From positions 1,832,529 through 1,896,528 of the forward strand of contig CAJNOP010000012.1 in the NCBI GenBank assembly GCA_905250075.1: a stretch of DNA of 64,000 bases. Reading direction: 5' to 3'. Shown piece by piece: positions 23,666-36,470 of this stretch (position 1 is its first letter; each line of letters opens with the position of its first letter). This DNA comes from Rotaria sp. Silwood1 (taxonomy: Eukaryota; Rotifera; Eurotatoria; Philodinida; Philodinidae). The notes beneath the pieces are model-generated. The model worked only from the letters and a program-made list of their open reading frames with translations. It made no database searches and was not told the origin of the DNA. The position numbers were made by a program, and so were the translations under genes.

Positions 23666-26600
23666 ATTTGTTTATTTTTAAGTGTTTAATATAAATTTTA
23701 CTGTGAAACAAATCTTAAAATAATTTCTCAAGTTTGATATTGATAATGAAAAGGGATACATGAATATTACTAATTACTTTTGACTTAATCAAAATGAAAA
23801 GAGCTCAGAGATTTCACAAATTATCAAGTTTGGTCACTACTTAGAATAGACAGTCAATCTAGCATGTGTCCTCCAAATTTTCAGTAGTAACTTCATTTTT
23901 TAAATAGAGTATGTAAGTATAAAAATATAGTAGAATATCTTTGCCACTGGAAGATGAGATATGGATTTTTTTTACTAGTTTGACTGAATACACTTATAAC
24001 GAACAATACATTGCCACTATATTATTTATGGTCCGTTTATGTTGTTTGTGTATTCATGTATCTGGTATGCAACTAAAAGAAAGAAAGGAAAAATTTCGAG
24101 AAAAAAAATGTACAGGGAGTGCTCAAGAAAAACTTACTCCTTATCGTAGCGTTCTTTTTGCTCTTTGAGAATTCAGTTACTCGGTACAAATAATTAATTC
24201 ATATTCAATGAATTTATGTACTGGAACAATATATTCTCACTAAAAAGCAAACAAAAGATCTTTCTTTCTTCCTAGAAGTTACTGTTGACTTCAAATTATG
24301 TGTAGCTCTAGAGTACGTAGTGTACCGCGTATGGATAAGGTTTCAATTTAAAAAGATTGGTTTTTCGTGCTCTTCTATCATGCCGTGCCTTGTTTCAGAT
24401 TATACTACCAAAATGTACTAATATTTTATATATATTATCACAGTCATGAAAATGCTTTATCTGTAGCATATAGTTGATTGCAATCAAAACTTATTCAAAT
24501 GGTGAAAGAATCGAATAAGTACGAAACATTGCTTTATGAAAAATATTCGCTGCTTTTATTGTACAGATATTTTAATCATATTATCAAACTGACAATAATT
24601 CTCAATAATCTATGTCTACTTAACGTACCACCGTCTAGAAATATAACCTGAGAATTTCACGTTATCATACTATTTCATTATTGAATTTTTACAAAAGATC
24701 GAAATATAGTGAAAGGAAATTCGTTCCAAAATAAATTTCATACTTTTGTTAATTTCTCATTTGTTTTAACGAACGTTTGAATGTGTCCAAAAGAAAGACA
24801 CATTTGGATTTAGTTGTTTTTTTTCAGTTCTATCTATTAAAAAAGAAATCGATTCAAAAAATGAATGTTATGAGCTCAGCAAATACATTTTCTTAAGAGA
24901 AAAATCATTGTTTGAGCCATCCTGTAGAAAAGTAAAATATCGAAAGAACTAATCTCGAACTAAAAAAAACAAAGAGCATTTTCATTATAATAAATTATAG
25001 CATCGATAAAAAATAATTTATTGAATAAAGTAGAAGAATAAGAAAATTCACAACATAGATCTAGACAAAACGTTACTAAATATCGTGCGATTATGATTTA
25101 TTTCTTTTTTTATTCAGTATTTTTAACAACAGTATAAGGTGACCCATCGAACAGTTCATTAGAATCATTATCATCATCTATTCATTCGTTTCTCGAAGTT
25201 GCTTTTTACACATTCTAATGGCTGGTTGTTATTATTGTACATAATACATTGATAAAATTTTATTATTCCCTAATTGATACTTATCTGATCATAACATTTC
25301 AAGACTTGATATATTCTCTACGACAAGTTCATTCAATTTATTAAAAATGTTCTAAATGTTGTCTATTATCAATAAATACATATTACATTAAATCAACAAC
25401 TATTTCATATAATCCTATCTTTTTGATATACATGACTTTCTTGAAGACAATCTTCGATTTCCATTGAATCATATTATTATTATTATTACTATGTAAAAAC
25501 AAATTACGCATGCTAGTTCTAATTGTTATAAGTATGTTTACCTTTGCACCTTTTTCTATTTACCTATTATATTTTAACGAGCTTATCATTAATGCATGCG
25601 AAATCACACTAACATTGATCAAAATAAATTTTCATTAAAAAATACTTGACATAAATTATTTATGATGTACATGTGAGGAGAAAGATTAGAATAGGGTCAA
25701 AGTTCGAACTACCTCAAGCAAAGCTGGAATCCTAACTTTCACTAGAGATAAATTCATAGAATCTAAATAGAATAAATATTTTTATTCAACAATATCTTTT
25801 TTTTTGCATTTTCATAAACACTTTACAGGTCAATGTGCCTTTATCTATCCATCGATATGTGTAAGATCAACTTGTTTCGAATAACATTTCATCGAATAAA
25901 AAGTTTCCATCGTTTTTAAATGAACTTAGTTTTGTAGCGCACTTGTCTTTACAATCACATTTGCAATCGATTATTGAATCCGATGCAGGCATTTTTTTAT
26001 TAGATCGTATCGTGCACACGTCAAAACGATCGCTATGATTAAAATTTTCTTGTTTCTTTCATTTCATTCTATTTTAGTCGAATCTGAATCAGGTCCGAGT
26101 AGAATTAGAATTGAAATTGAAATTTCCCTTCTTCTCCCCCCCAATATACATATTGCACGTTTACTAAAAATGAAAAGCTCTTCTTTACAATTTCTATTTT
26201 ACGAACATTTTTATAAAACAACAATCATTGAGATGTATTACTAATTTTGTGTATTTGACATTTTCTCCATTATGACTGCATTATATCATATGCACAAAAT
26301 ATGTATATATTCGTTGATCGGTCTACGAAAAATACGACAAAGAAAAGAAAAACAATGCCTAGATAAAATCAATAAGAAATAACTAGAAAAAAAACTTTAT
26401 ACATGATTTAAAAAATAGATCGTGAATTACAAAGTACAGAGTGTAGTAACTCATTCATATTCTCGTTACATTTTAGTCATTTGACAAATATATATTGCCT
26501 ATAAAAAATGCTAATGAATGTATCTTGTGTCGTAGAAGAAAGAAAAAAATAATATATAAAAACTAATCATATCATAAATATTTTTTTTTCGTTACGACTG

Positions 26601-26717
26601 CAAGAAAAAACGAGATATGGCGACAAAAAAAAATGACACGAATCGAACCAGTAACGCTTCACTTGACTGCACATTCATTTAAAATACATTCATTTGCCAT
26701 ATTGGTTTGCATAGAAC
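23666..26717. other. Intergenic, no gene seen
   Basis: About 3 kb of AT-rich DNA with scattered homopolymer and short A/T microsatellite tracts. Open frames at 23941-24168 and 26035-26244 show no domain, signal or splice context that would support them. Confidence 0.45.
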
Positions 26718-28025
26718 ATGTACTACCGAACGCATATGTTAGAAACAATTTACGAAGATGAAGAAGACACGATTGCTGATGATGATTCTGTGAAATTAAC
26801 TGATCAGTAAGAAACTAAATATCGATTAATTTTTTTAAAAGAAAAAAATTTTTATTATTAGACGACCACGATTATCGTATTATGTTTGCTTGTGTATGAT
26901 CACTGCGTGTTTTTTCGTCGTTATTTTTATCATAACAATATCTTTCAATCCTTCTTATTACACTAATAATTCAAGTAAGAAAAATTTAATTCTGTATTAT
27001 AAATAATAATTTTCATAGGAAGTGTATTCCATGGTTCATTGAACTCAAAGAATAAATTAAGATTATCAACAAAAATCATTAATCATCTTGGCCTTTTTTC
27101 AAATCAGGTAATGTATAATAAAATCAATAACGTAATATTTTATTGTTAAATATTAAACAGATTAATGAACAATTAAATTTTCAACCAAATAGATTGAAAT
27201 TTTTTACTTCGACTATTTCGAATTCACTATTAGATGTTCAAAATCAAACGTATATACTTTGGATTTATGCTCATCTAAAATATCCTCAATCATGTATTGA
27301 TAATACTCAATGCAAAGAAAATTTAAAATTAAACTTAAAAACTAGTTTTATGAAGCTATCAAGTTTCTTAACTAAAATTGAGTTAGATTTGTATCAGAGT
27401 CAACAAATTCAACTTGATTGGTGTAATTTAATAGGTATGTAATTATATAGATATGTATGAAATTAAAATATTATTATTTTTCACGAATAGAAAATTCAAC
27501 AACAATAACATTAGTATCATTAGTATCGATAAAAACTAAAAATCAAAGTGCACTGGAAACAATCACAACATCAGATCGTAATATTTGTGGTATGTTTATT
27601 TATTCTTTTTTCTTTTTTTGTTAATTTTTTTTTTTTACAGAAAATATAGATCAAACAGTTTCCATATCAAAAGCAATTCATAATATAATGCAAAATAGTA
27701 ATGTCTGATTTATGGATCAATGTATATAATCTTTTTTTGTATCATTTTAGAGGACTCGACAACAAACATTCCAATACGCGTCCTTATGGATAATCAAATA
27801 TCAAAAAATCCTACTGGTAAAAAAGAAATATTTTTCATATGTTTTTCAACTCTATTTTCCATTTATTTATCAGATGTCAATAAAAATAGTATTATAAATG
27901 ACGAAGAAATAAACATAAATTGTCATAATCCAACGGAAGATTCAAAATATACTGATGATTATAACCGACACGAGAAATCAACTCATTATTCTAATGATGT
28001 TGACTCACAATATTTTATAATATGA
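26718..28025 (+). CDS. Single-pass membrane protein of unknown function
   Basis: Eight exons in one frame: 26718-26806, 26862-26974, 27019-27107, 27161-27434, 27491-27589, 27641-27697, 27751-27816 and 27874-28025; 312 residues. I chose the ATG at 26718 because an in-frame TAG lies two codons upstream; a second ATG at 26736 is possible. The N-terminus is acidic (YEDEEDTIADDDS), followed by one hydrophobic segment of about 25 residues (VCLCMITACFFVVIFIITIS). An ectodomain of about 240 residues carries few cysteines and many Asn-x-Ser/Thr sites and ends in a polar, Asp/Asn-rich tail. All introns are about 40-60 nt. I do not recognise the family. The topology resembles its neighbour at 22,875 but the sequences are unrelated. 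Confidence 0.65.
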
Positions 28026-29753
28026 ATTCATTTTAATTTTTCTTTCAAACATTCTTTATCATTTATCATTTAGTTTATTTTCTATTATAAAATAAAAACA
28101 ATACATTCTCGAAGGTAGTACCTTGCGAGGTTATGAATAGCATATGAGATCTATTATACGTATGATTGATAAAAATAAATCATTGTTGTGGACAATCAAT
28201 TTCAGCTCAACAATAATTGCGAATTTTTATAATGTAATGTTGTAAAAAGCTTTGAGCAAAGAATAATCATTGACAGTATTTGATAATCGATTCGAAATAA
28301 GAGTATATTTATTGGTCGAATTTGAAAGAAATAATAAAATTAATTATCAGAAAACTTTGAAAAGGGTTCGCAAAGACGATTAAAAAATCCTTCGACATGC
28401 AATAGGTCAAAGTTTGATGACAGAATGTGAACTTGTCATTTATATTCTTATTCAGATCATTTTTATAGGTTCAATATGCCCAAATCAGATTTTTGAAATA
28501 TTTACTTTGTGTCAAGTCTATTCTTTATTAGGGTAAGCTGACTGGATCATTATGGAGTGCTAATATTCTTGATTCAGTAAGATCTAATACTTTGCTTTTG
28601 ATTTTTTTGTATAAATTATACTTGATTAAAAGTATCACCGCTTAAGATATTATAATACTTTGATTTTTGCACTACGCATGAGTGTAGTATAGCAACAGCA
28701 ATACATGCATTGGAATACTAATGTTCACTGTGTGAAACTTATAGTAAATATTTTAAATTACAGATGAAAATTTATAAAAGATTTTCATTGGAGTTGATTT
28801 TTTGTGAACGCACATTAACCCAATGTGGAAGAATGTTCCAGCCTTTCAGCCACTTTTCAGTATGAAGTGCTACCTATCAACAGATTCAGAATCTTGATAT
28901 CTTCTCAACAATTAATACTAGCTATCGTTTTGGGCAGAAGTCCTACCCGATGCAGATTTTTTGCGAATGTGGATGTAGGAGTCGGTTTGAGCCCTAAGTG
29001 TGTGTGCTGTTGTCAGAAAGTCTGAAACGTATCCATGCTAACATCCAGTTATTGTCGAACAGATTTTCGCTTCTATTTTGTTCACTAATGAAATAATAAA
29101 AAATGGCAATGATATTGAAAAAAATACTGAGAGATATATTTAGTTTACCAAACCCATTATAATTAATTAAAATGAATTCTATAAGAGCTATTAATATGGT
29201 TTTAAGTCTTGGCTAACAAATTGTAATACTTTATACTCTATTGTCTTAGAACAAAGTTTTATCAAGAAAAACAAACTGATGAGTATATTATGATCTAATC
29301 ATTTCATTTTTATCTGTAGGACAAAAAAATAAACAGATATTCATCTCAAACAATGTCCAGTGTCTGTAAAAAGAAAACTTCAGATCGATCGAACATAGCA
29401 TCTTAGAGAAATGGAGAAGTCATTTTTCACTATTGTGATCCCAATATCATATAAAAGACAGCATCCGAGATCATAGCTTACTTCCTACTCGTCAAATTTA
29501 CCTGCTCGGAAAATTTCAAATGTTTCTAATGAGTCGTTCTCTAAAAAAAAAGCTGGAAATGGAAAGATCTTTAAATAAACACTTTCAATTTTTTGTTCGA
29601 TCAACTGTTTATATTTTTTATTGAACAAACACATTAATTGATTATCATCTATTAGAAAAATCGTATCAATTGATCATAGAACCTTTTTCTCTGAAAGTCA
29701 CCATACGAATAAAATGATTTATTTAAACTATCAATAACAATAAAAATTTAACT
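28026..29753. other. Intergenic, no gene seen
   Basis: AT-rich. The open frame at 28825-29025 is somewhat GC-richer than its surroundings but lacks supporting features. It separates two convergent genes, so 3' ends are expected here. AATAAA-like motifs occur near 28,090 on the plus strand. Confidence 0.4.
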
Positions 29754-31119
29754 TTATTTCGAAGTATATCTATAATTGTTAATCAAAAATTTTGCTTGAT
29801 TAACATCCCAACCCATTTGTTGTGATTTAAATAAAAAATCTTGATAAAGATGAGCTGTTGTTGTTTGTAATCGATCAATGTCAACCCAAGATATATTCGA
29901 TGACGTAACTAAAAATTGATCAAACCGTTTTGAATCAATAAGATATTGAAGAAGAAAATAACATTTAATTAAATCTCCATCATCACAATTATCCATTAAA
30001 ATAACATCAAAGCGTTTCGAATTTTGATTATATAAAATAGAAAAATGATTTTTAATAAATTGATTTATATCAATTGTTTGTACATGATTTTCATTTAATT
30101 GAATACCAACATAACAACGTATTGATTGATATATTTCTCTAAGAATTGGCTCCTGTCGATTGATATATTCAATGGTTTGAATTTGACCATTATGAAAATA
30201 ATATTCACATAATAATACAAAACGATTCCAATTAAATGTACGTAATTGTAATGTACGTATAGCTCGATAATTAGCATATAAATGAAGCGTTGTCAACATA
30301 AAATAAAGAAACCAAACAAGTAAACGATCACGTTTTATTGTACGTAATAAAAAAATATTAACAATCAATGCCAAAAGATTAACAAGTGTTTCTTGAGAAC
30401 CATCTTTCGCTGATACATCACCCATATTATGAGCTATTGCTTGATGTTGTGTTAATGCAGCACGTGTTGATCCACCAGCTACACCAACAATTGAACGAGA
30501 TAGATTCGATAAACATGTTATTGGTAATAATAAATGTTTAAAAAATGGTGCTATTAAATCAAGTGATATAGCTAAATCATTAAGAATATCAGCATAGAAT
30601 CTCCACATTTTCAAATTACTATCAAGACCTTAAAAGAATATTTTATTTTAATTTTTTTTGAATAAATGAAAAATTACCTGTGCCATTAAACCAAGCAAAT
30701 AAAATTCTTCCTAACATACCAACACCATCTTTAATTAACCAAACAAATGTAGCAGAAAGAACTGAAGCTTTTTCATCACCAACACCCATTCCCTCTAAAA
30801 TAGCACTAAATGCTAATGCATTTGTAATCGATGAAGCAAATGCTTGTATTGTATCCCTAAATGAAAATTTCTGTCACTCATAGAAAATGAATAAAATATG
30901 AATTTACCAAATTTGATAAGCAAGATAGTCACTAGAAACTGTATTTGGATAACCTGTAGGTAAGAAAATTTCTATAAAAATCGAGAGAATCCATTGAATA
31001 AATGATTGTTTTTGACGATGAATAGGTTTTGTTGAATCTGTTGATACATGATAGAATCCTTTTGATGTTGAATAAATTCTACCAGTTAATTGACCACGTT
31101 GAATTTCACATAACGACAT
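29754..31119 (-). CDS. RUS1/DUF647 family protein (ROOT UV-B SENSITIVE / C16orf58-like)
   Basis: Three exons: 30908-31119, 30678-30856 and 29754-30628; 421 residues, in the range of animal RUSF1. Family landmarks are FLPTGYPNTVSSDYLAYQIWD near the N-terminus, SSITNALAFSAILEGMGVGD, ATFVWLIKDGVGMLGRILFAW, a 'DSNLKMWRFYADILNDLA' block, and SRSIVGVAGGSTRAALTQHQA followed by NMGDVSAKDGSQETLVNL. Several hydrophobic helices fit a membrane-associated protein. The plant members act in UV-B sensing with vitamin B6 and auxin transport; the animal role is not well known. The C-terminal half after about residue 260 is more diverged. No break was seen. Confidence 0.92.
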
Positions 31120-32892
31120 TTTTCATTTATAAAAGCAAATATAAATGACATGGACATAGCAATTCTTTATGTCTAACCAATCAGATATATTTTTATACCA
31201 TCAATATTTGTCGCTTTCTATCGGTGAATGGATGTTGAAGTTTTTTCTATAGTTTATTCAAATCATAAGCCAAGGTATTGTTTCCGAAACGAAACAAGAT
31301 TTCTATCATCTTAAAGCAAGTGATGAATAACAACGCAGTCCAACTATCATTGTTGTATTAAAACTAACACTATTAAGAAAATTTAGAAGCGCTCATTTAC
31401 CAAATATTCTTTTTTTTTTATTCCAATACTAGTTTGAATTGGACTTATTGATTTAACATTTTAATTATCATTAGTAATCGTGCAAATTATTGCAGCAATA
31501 CGAATTAATGTAAATGGAATTATTGAAAGAACTGTTAACGCAGCTATAATCCAGAAATAACGATAGATAGTGTGAATGTGATGGTGAAGGAGAAAAGAAG
31601 CGAGACGCTTACATGTATACCAGTGTTCAGCAGGGATCAATTTTTTGTGACCCAACCAGGCCCGAGATTGAAATATTTTTTGTCAAGAAAAATGAGTTTT
31701 TTTCACAGGTTCACAATCTTTCCAATGTATCTATACACACTCTCTCAATATTCGAAAAAAAGAAACCATTATCTCATCTGAAATTGCCGTTTGTCTTATA
31801 AAAACTTCGAAATCGGTCAACTGTTAGTGACCCGATCCAAGTCGAACACTGACGTATACCCTTTCTCGTTTTGAACTTACCATCAATATATAGACTCACA
31901 TGCGTTCTTTAAGCATTGATTGTATGATGTCACATTTAATCTTTTATGACAGTATGCTAATGCGTCGTCTAATACTTGTTCGTAACTGCAACATGATTGA
32001 TAACACTGTCAAGACAGTTTTTCAAAAATTTTTTAATGAAAAAACGAATTGTGTAATATGATAGTATGTTTGTGATCGAATTGAATCTGATATACATTAT
32101 CAATTGAAATCACACAAAGCTAAGGTGTGGAAAAAAGTTCGTGGCAATTGTCTTATCGATTTATTTTTACAACTACTTGAGCAATTTCAATAAATAAATA
32201 GTCATTTTAAAGAGCATTTAAAAGTGTCCTTATTGTGTAAAAATAAAGGCTCTAGCTCAAGAAGTAAGAGCGTCAATAAAAGAAATTTGTTATATGTGTT
32301 TTTCGTTCGCAAAATATAACGGGTGGGGCACATGAAACGGTCATAATCTGCATTTCATTTTTTCATCACTTAATACGTTGCATTAAAAAAACAGAATATG
32401 TCACACGATGTAGTATCAAAAGTTCTACAATTTACAAAGTAAAGCTGATTTTAGTTGTGCACTTTTTGTTTTCAAAAAAAAAACAAAATTCTGTTCGACT
32501 GATTTTTGACGCTATGAAAAGACTTTTTTTTCTACACGAATAATTCATGAAAAGCTCTATAATTTACAAAGAATAATTTATTTGTTAAAATTGCTCAAGT
32601 AGTTGCAAAAATATATCGATAGGAAAATTGTCGCGAGCTTTTTTTCATTTATTATTTTATCTAATAAATAATCTTCTTTTTAAATGACGAGCAGATGATG
32701 AACTTACATGTCACACAATGCAAAAAAAAGCCAAAATCCAACTAAAATGAATTTTCGTGGTATATAATGAAGATGTAGAAAATCTATAAGTCACGTCATC
32801 AATTCTATCATGATACAAAATGAACCTTGTTTCTGAATAAAAATGAGTGAGAGAAGTTCAAACTACATTCAGTTAGATCCAAGTGAAATCAA
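31120..32892. other. Intergenic containing a MITE-like element
   Basis: Upstream of RUS1. A minus-strand open frame at 31461-31655 ends in a hydrophobic stretch (IIAALTVLSIIPFTLIRIAAI) but I could not join it in phase to the exons at 32.9-33.6 kb, so it is not called. An inverted-repeat element lies at 32131-32646. Confidence 0.4.
32131..32646. mobile_element. MITE-like element with about 90-bp terminal inverted repeats
   Basis: The left arm 32131-32219 and the right arm about 32551-32646 are reverse complements at about 80% identity by eye. The shared core is CAACTACTTGAGCAATTT on the reverse of the right arm, against the left arm's CAACTACTTGAGCAATTT, next to TATCGAT and GCAATT/ACAATT. Total length is about 516 bp, with no coding frame, so it is non-autonomous. 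I could not define a target-site duplication, so the superfamily is open. Confidence 0.65.
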
Positions 32893-33600
32893 CTACCAAA
32901 CAAATAAATAAACAGTCAACATATCTATGTTATACCATGAATTCATAAAAGCCACTTTATATACAACATATTCAACAACAAAGCCTGTAAATATTATCTC
33001 AAGAATATAATTCGTTACTTTTTCACTTAAGAATGCGTTGGCCAAACAAAATAATACAAATATAATATGATAATGAAAATCTTGTTCATAGACTAAATAT
33101 TCACATGTCGTATTATCTAAATAATTATCAGTGTAGATGCTTAGATATTACACTAACATGTATACTTATTCCTCTGTTGTAGATACAATATACACACAGA
33201 ATCAAGCTATAATAAAAATTAATGTAATAACGTTGTAAAATAGTACTTCTCAATGGTAAAGAATTCATAATGCAATCAATCACAAACGTTATAATCATAC
33301 TAAAACTAGTAGCTATTGTTAAATGAGCTTGAAAATGCATTGTTAATAATCTTAGAGATTGATCAATCAATACATACTGAACATTTCAGTCGAAAATGAG
33401 CAAAAGACATAACAATAAGATTGTTCATATCTATTTTATTCATCAGTGATCTTGGTCAGTTTGCTCATTCTCTTTATATTCACTCACCAATGAAATATAT
33501 TCTATCGAAAAACCTATACATTGTACAAGTATTTGTATCATTATAAACAAATTTATACAGAGTGTGAAAGCATTATTAAAAGATTCATAACTGGTGTCTT
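32893..33600 (-). pseudogene. C-terminal transmembrane fragment, possibly of a P5B-type (ATP13A-like) ATPase
   Basis: Three exons join in frame: 33488-33600, 33166-33376 and 32893-33116, about 181 codons to a TAG stop at 32893-32895. They encode four hydrophobic spans: FTLCINLFIMIQILVQCIGF, then IATSFSMIITFVIDCIM followed by NSLPLRS, then INFYYSLILCVYCIY, then FHYHIIFVLFCLANAFLSEK. The spacing, and the 'P-hydrophilic' link after the second span, resemble the last membrane helices of ATP13A2/3 proteins, where a span is followed by a KPFRKP-type loop. No P-type catalytic domain (DKTGT motif) is visible upstream before the next gene at 34,064. So it is either a truncated relic or an unrelated small membrane protein. 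Family assignment is tentative. Confidence 0.4.
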
Positions 33601-33861
33601 CTAGGAAAAAGATGATAATGAACAAGATATTATCTATCTTTTGATGAGTCCAAAGTTTCGACACCTATTTGACAGACTGATACGAACACATGTCCGAATA
33701 GATCTGCATATTATAAGGAGAAACACGATATTAAAAAAAAATGAAACATTGGTACATTACAAATACATTCAATATAGCTTTTGAAGAACTGAAATGTGAA
33801 ACGAAGATATTTCCTTCAGCTCAATTATACTAGTATAAAATATATAAATCCAAGTCGGAGA

Positions 33862-33876
33862 GTGTGGGTGTGGGGG
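33862..33876 (+). repeat. Two tandem TGTGGG units (telomere-like)
   Basis: GTGTGGGTGTGGGGG contains two adjacent TGTGGG hexamers. TGTGGG is the telomeric unit reported for bdelloid rotifers. Two copies could well be chance. Confidence 0.3.
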
Positions 33877-34063
33877 AATACCTGGGCATGAGTATGGATG
33901 CAGAACGTCTCTCCACATATACCCCACTCTCACTCAAACCCTTCAAATCTTAGTCAAGTGTAGAAGCTTGCATTTTTTTCAACCTTTTTCTTCGTTGTTT
34001 AATAAAAAATACAATGAAAAGAAAAAATTCTTTTTGATAAAAATGATCACCATTAAAAGTATC

Positions 34064-35463
34064 TTAGACAACATTTGGTTTTTCAGATGCTTTTATACGT
34101 TTAATAGAAACATTATGATGTCTTTTCTTCTTTCTTTCCTTGCCAATTTTTTCTTCACCTGTTCTTGCTAATTCAACAACTTCTTCATCGTCTTCTTTTG
34201 ATCGTTCTTTTGGTTTTTCAATAATTTTTTCGACATTGCCAATTTGTGAGTTTTGTTCAATAAAACTATTTGGATCTTCTTCTTCATCATATTGATGATG
34301 AGTATCTGGGATTCGAATAATCTTTCTCGATGCAACATTGATCACATCAACCTGGTGTTGTAACATTGTTTGGTGAGTTTCATTTGAAATTGTTTGTATA
34401 GAATGATTAACCATTTTTGGTTTTTCTAATGGACGAGAAGATAAACCTCCATATGCATTCATTGCTGGCCAAACTCCGCGTTGAAAATCTCTAGGTCGTA
34501 AGGGAGAGATTGTTTTTTCAGTATTTGTTTGTTTATCTTTAACTTGAATAACATCTTGATTAGTCGATAATGGTGGCGTATTTTGCATCATTCCATATGG
34601 TGATGGTGATATATTTTTTGATCGATTATAATTATTTATTTTTCTGAAATTATTTTCTTGATTATATTCTGGTGTTGCTACACTCGCTGTATTGTTATCA
34701 CTAGTAATGTCACCATTTTTGGAACAATAACAAAATACACATAATGTTATAAGTATTGTTATTAACATTACAGAACAAACAATTATACCTAATACTTTCC
34801 ATTGTGAATCACTCTGTGGATCTAAATTAAATAAATACATAAATCTAAATAAAAGAGATTTACGAATTTACGTAGAACATATAAAACAGTTGAAGCAATA
34901 AGACCACCTATTGCTGCTAAACCGACTACTATCATTGTTCCAAATAGAATTCCACCACTACAGCGTGTTAAACCTAGACACAACGGTTTCCAACAACATG
35001 AGGTCTAAAAACTAAATATTTAGTTTTAATTAGAAAAACATGTTTATATTCTAACCGATTTCTCATTTCTTTCAAGATCACCATCAGAATGAACATCTTC
35101 TGAAAAATAATTGATTTCGAAATTTATAAAAAAAAAAAGAAGAATTGTGGTTAGGTTTACCAGTATACTTATCTTGTGAATCATATGATTGATTTGGATT
35201 ATAAGGATAGATTGTATCTGTTGCTGGTTGTTTTAATTCATACATTTCTGCTTGTTGAATAAGTCTTTTTGTCGATTTTATCGATGGTGCACTTTGAACT
35301 GCTTTGAAAAAAGAAACAAATTCAATAACTAAATTCAATCTCAAAATAACATACCATCACTTATTTCAGAATACGTATTATAAAATGATTGTTGTGGCTT
35401 GATTCGATTGCTTTTAAATGATTTATTATAGCCTGATGAATGATCTGAATATTGTGATGCCAT
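34064..35463 (-). CDS. Two-TM membrane protein with long cytoplasmic tail, unknown function
   Basis: Five exons: 35355-35463, 35161-35301, 35056-35099, 34872-35004 and 34064-34821, all in phase, about 394 residues. Starting at MASQYSDHSSGYNKSF, a hydrophilic N-terminal region of about 100 residues leads to a cysteine-rich stretch (SCCWKPLCLGLTRCSGG). Then come TM1 (GTMIVVGLAAIGGLIASTVL), a short loop and TM2 (VLGIIVCSVMLITILITLCV). The tail of about 210 residues is Asn/Gln/Pro-rich and ends in highly charged Lys/Glu clusters. Both termini are probably cytoplasmic. The CC..C motif next to the membrane could be palmitoylated, which is inference. I do not recognise the family. Confidence 0.72.
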
Positions 35464-36285
35464 GGAAATCAGTTCTTGTTAATAAGAAGCTGGTAGGACT
35501 GATATAATTCGTAAAGAGTTTTGATGTTTCTATGATATTGATTTTCGATGAGACTTTTCTAAAACAAAACGATTTACAGATGAATTCAATATATTTCAGG
35601 TGTCTGGTATATCAAATTCTAATAAAAACCCTTGTAAATCAAACTTCGGAATGTCGAACATTGCATTCATCATCAATGCATAGTTTGTTTATGAATATAA
35701 TATACCATCTATTGTTTTTTTTTCGTCGATTCGATTGAAAAAGAAAACTAACAAGTGACTCCTTTTCTCTTCTCATCGACACTCCCCAATCGTCTGAATG
35801 AAGTATCTGCATCTCACAACGCTTCGTTTTATGGATTAATCAAACAATCGATTTTTATTTTTCATTTTTTAATAGAATAAAAAAAATATCTTTATGTAAA
35901 TTTATTATTATAGAAGATGATTATTAATTACGTACATGTCAGATCCAATAGGATCTTTTGTAGTTAATGAATTAGTTAAACGATGATCTCAACATCAGAC
36001 ACGGTTCTATCGATTTTTTTGTTTTATAAATAGATAAATAATAACTCGTGTGTTTAACGATAACATTATAAATATACACGAGAAAAAAAACTGGAAAAAA
36101 AGAATTAACATTAACAAATTAACAAGATGTTCAAGGAAAAGGCAAATATGTAACCAGGTATTTTACCTATGTCATGATAGTCGATTTGTTGTATTTTATT
36201 AGAATACACGAAATTATGGCTTTACGCTTTATAGTAATAAAACTAGTAAAAAGAAGGAAGTGTGTATTGAAAGCTTATTAAGTTT
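35464..36285. other. Intergenic, no gene seen
   Basis: AT-rich region upstream of the two-TM gene. The open frame at 35532-35738 has no support. Confidence 0.35.
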
Positions 36286-36470
36286 TTATTTTTTTCCAAT
36301 TTGAATAATAACAGGTGGGTAATGCCGTCTTTGTATTTCAGGATCGAATAGTATATCTGATAGACATTTACGAATCCAAAAGATACCTGTTTGATTATAT
36401 TGAATGAATCGCGATGCATTAAGGATAATAAGGAAAGTAATCTCGATCATAAATGTCTCAAGGATTTTGA
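36286..36470 (-). CDS. Orphan terminal exon of an unknown gene (partial)
   Basis: After an acceptor TTTTAG at 36471-36476 the minus strand is open for 61 codons to TAA at 36286. It encodes a hydrophobic start (MIEITFLIILNASRF) and a polar, protein-like end (GIFWIRKCLSDILFDPE, then RRHYPPVIIQIGKK). A possible preceding exon lies at about 36,671-36,715. I could not extend it further upstream and do not recognise the family. It may be the last exon of a small gene or a relic. Confidence 0.35.

Noticed and set aside
31461-31655. Minus-strand frame ending in a hydrophobic helix, possibly a last exon of the P5-ATPase-like fragment
   Set aside because: The splice phases do not fit the exons at 32.9-33.6 kb, which already have their own stop codon.
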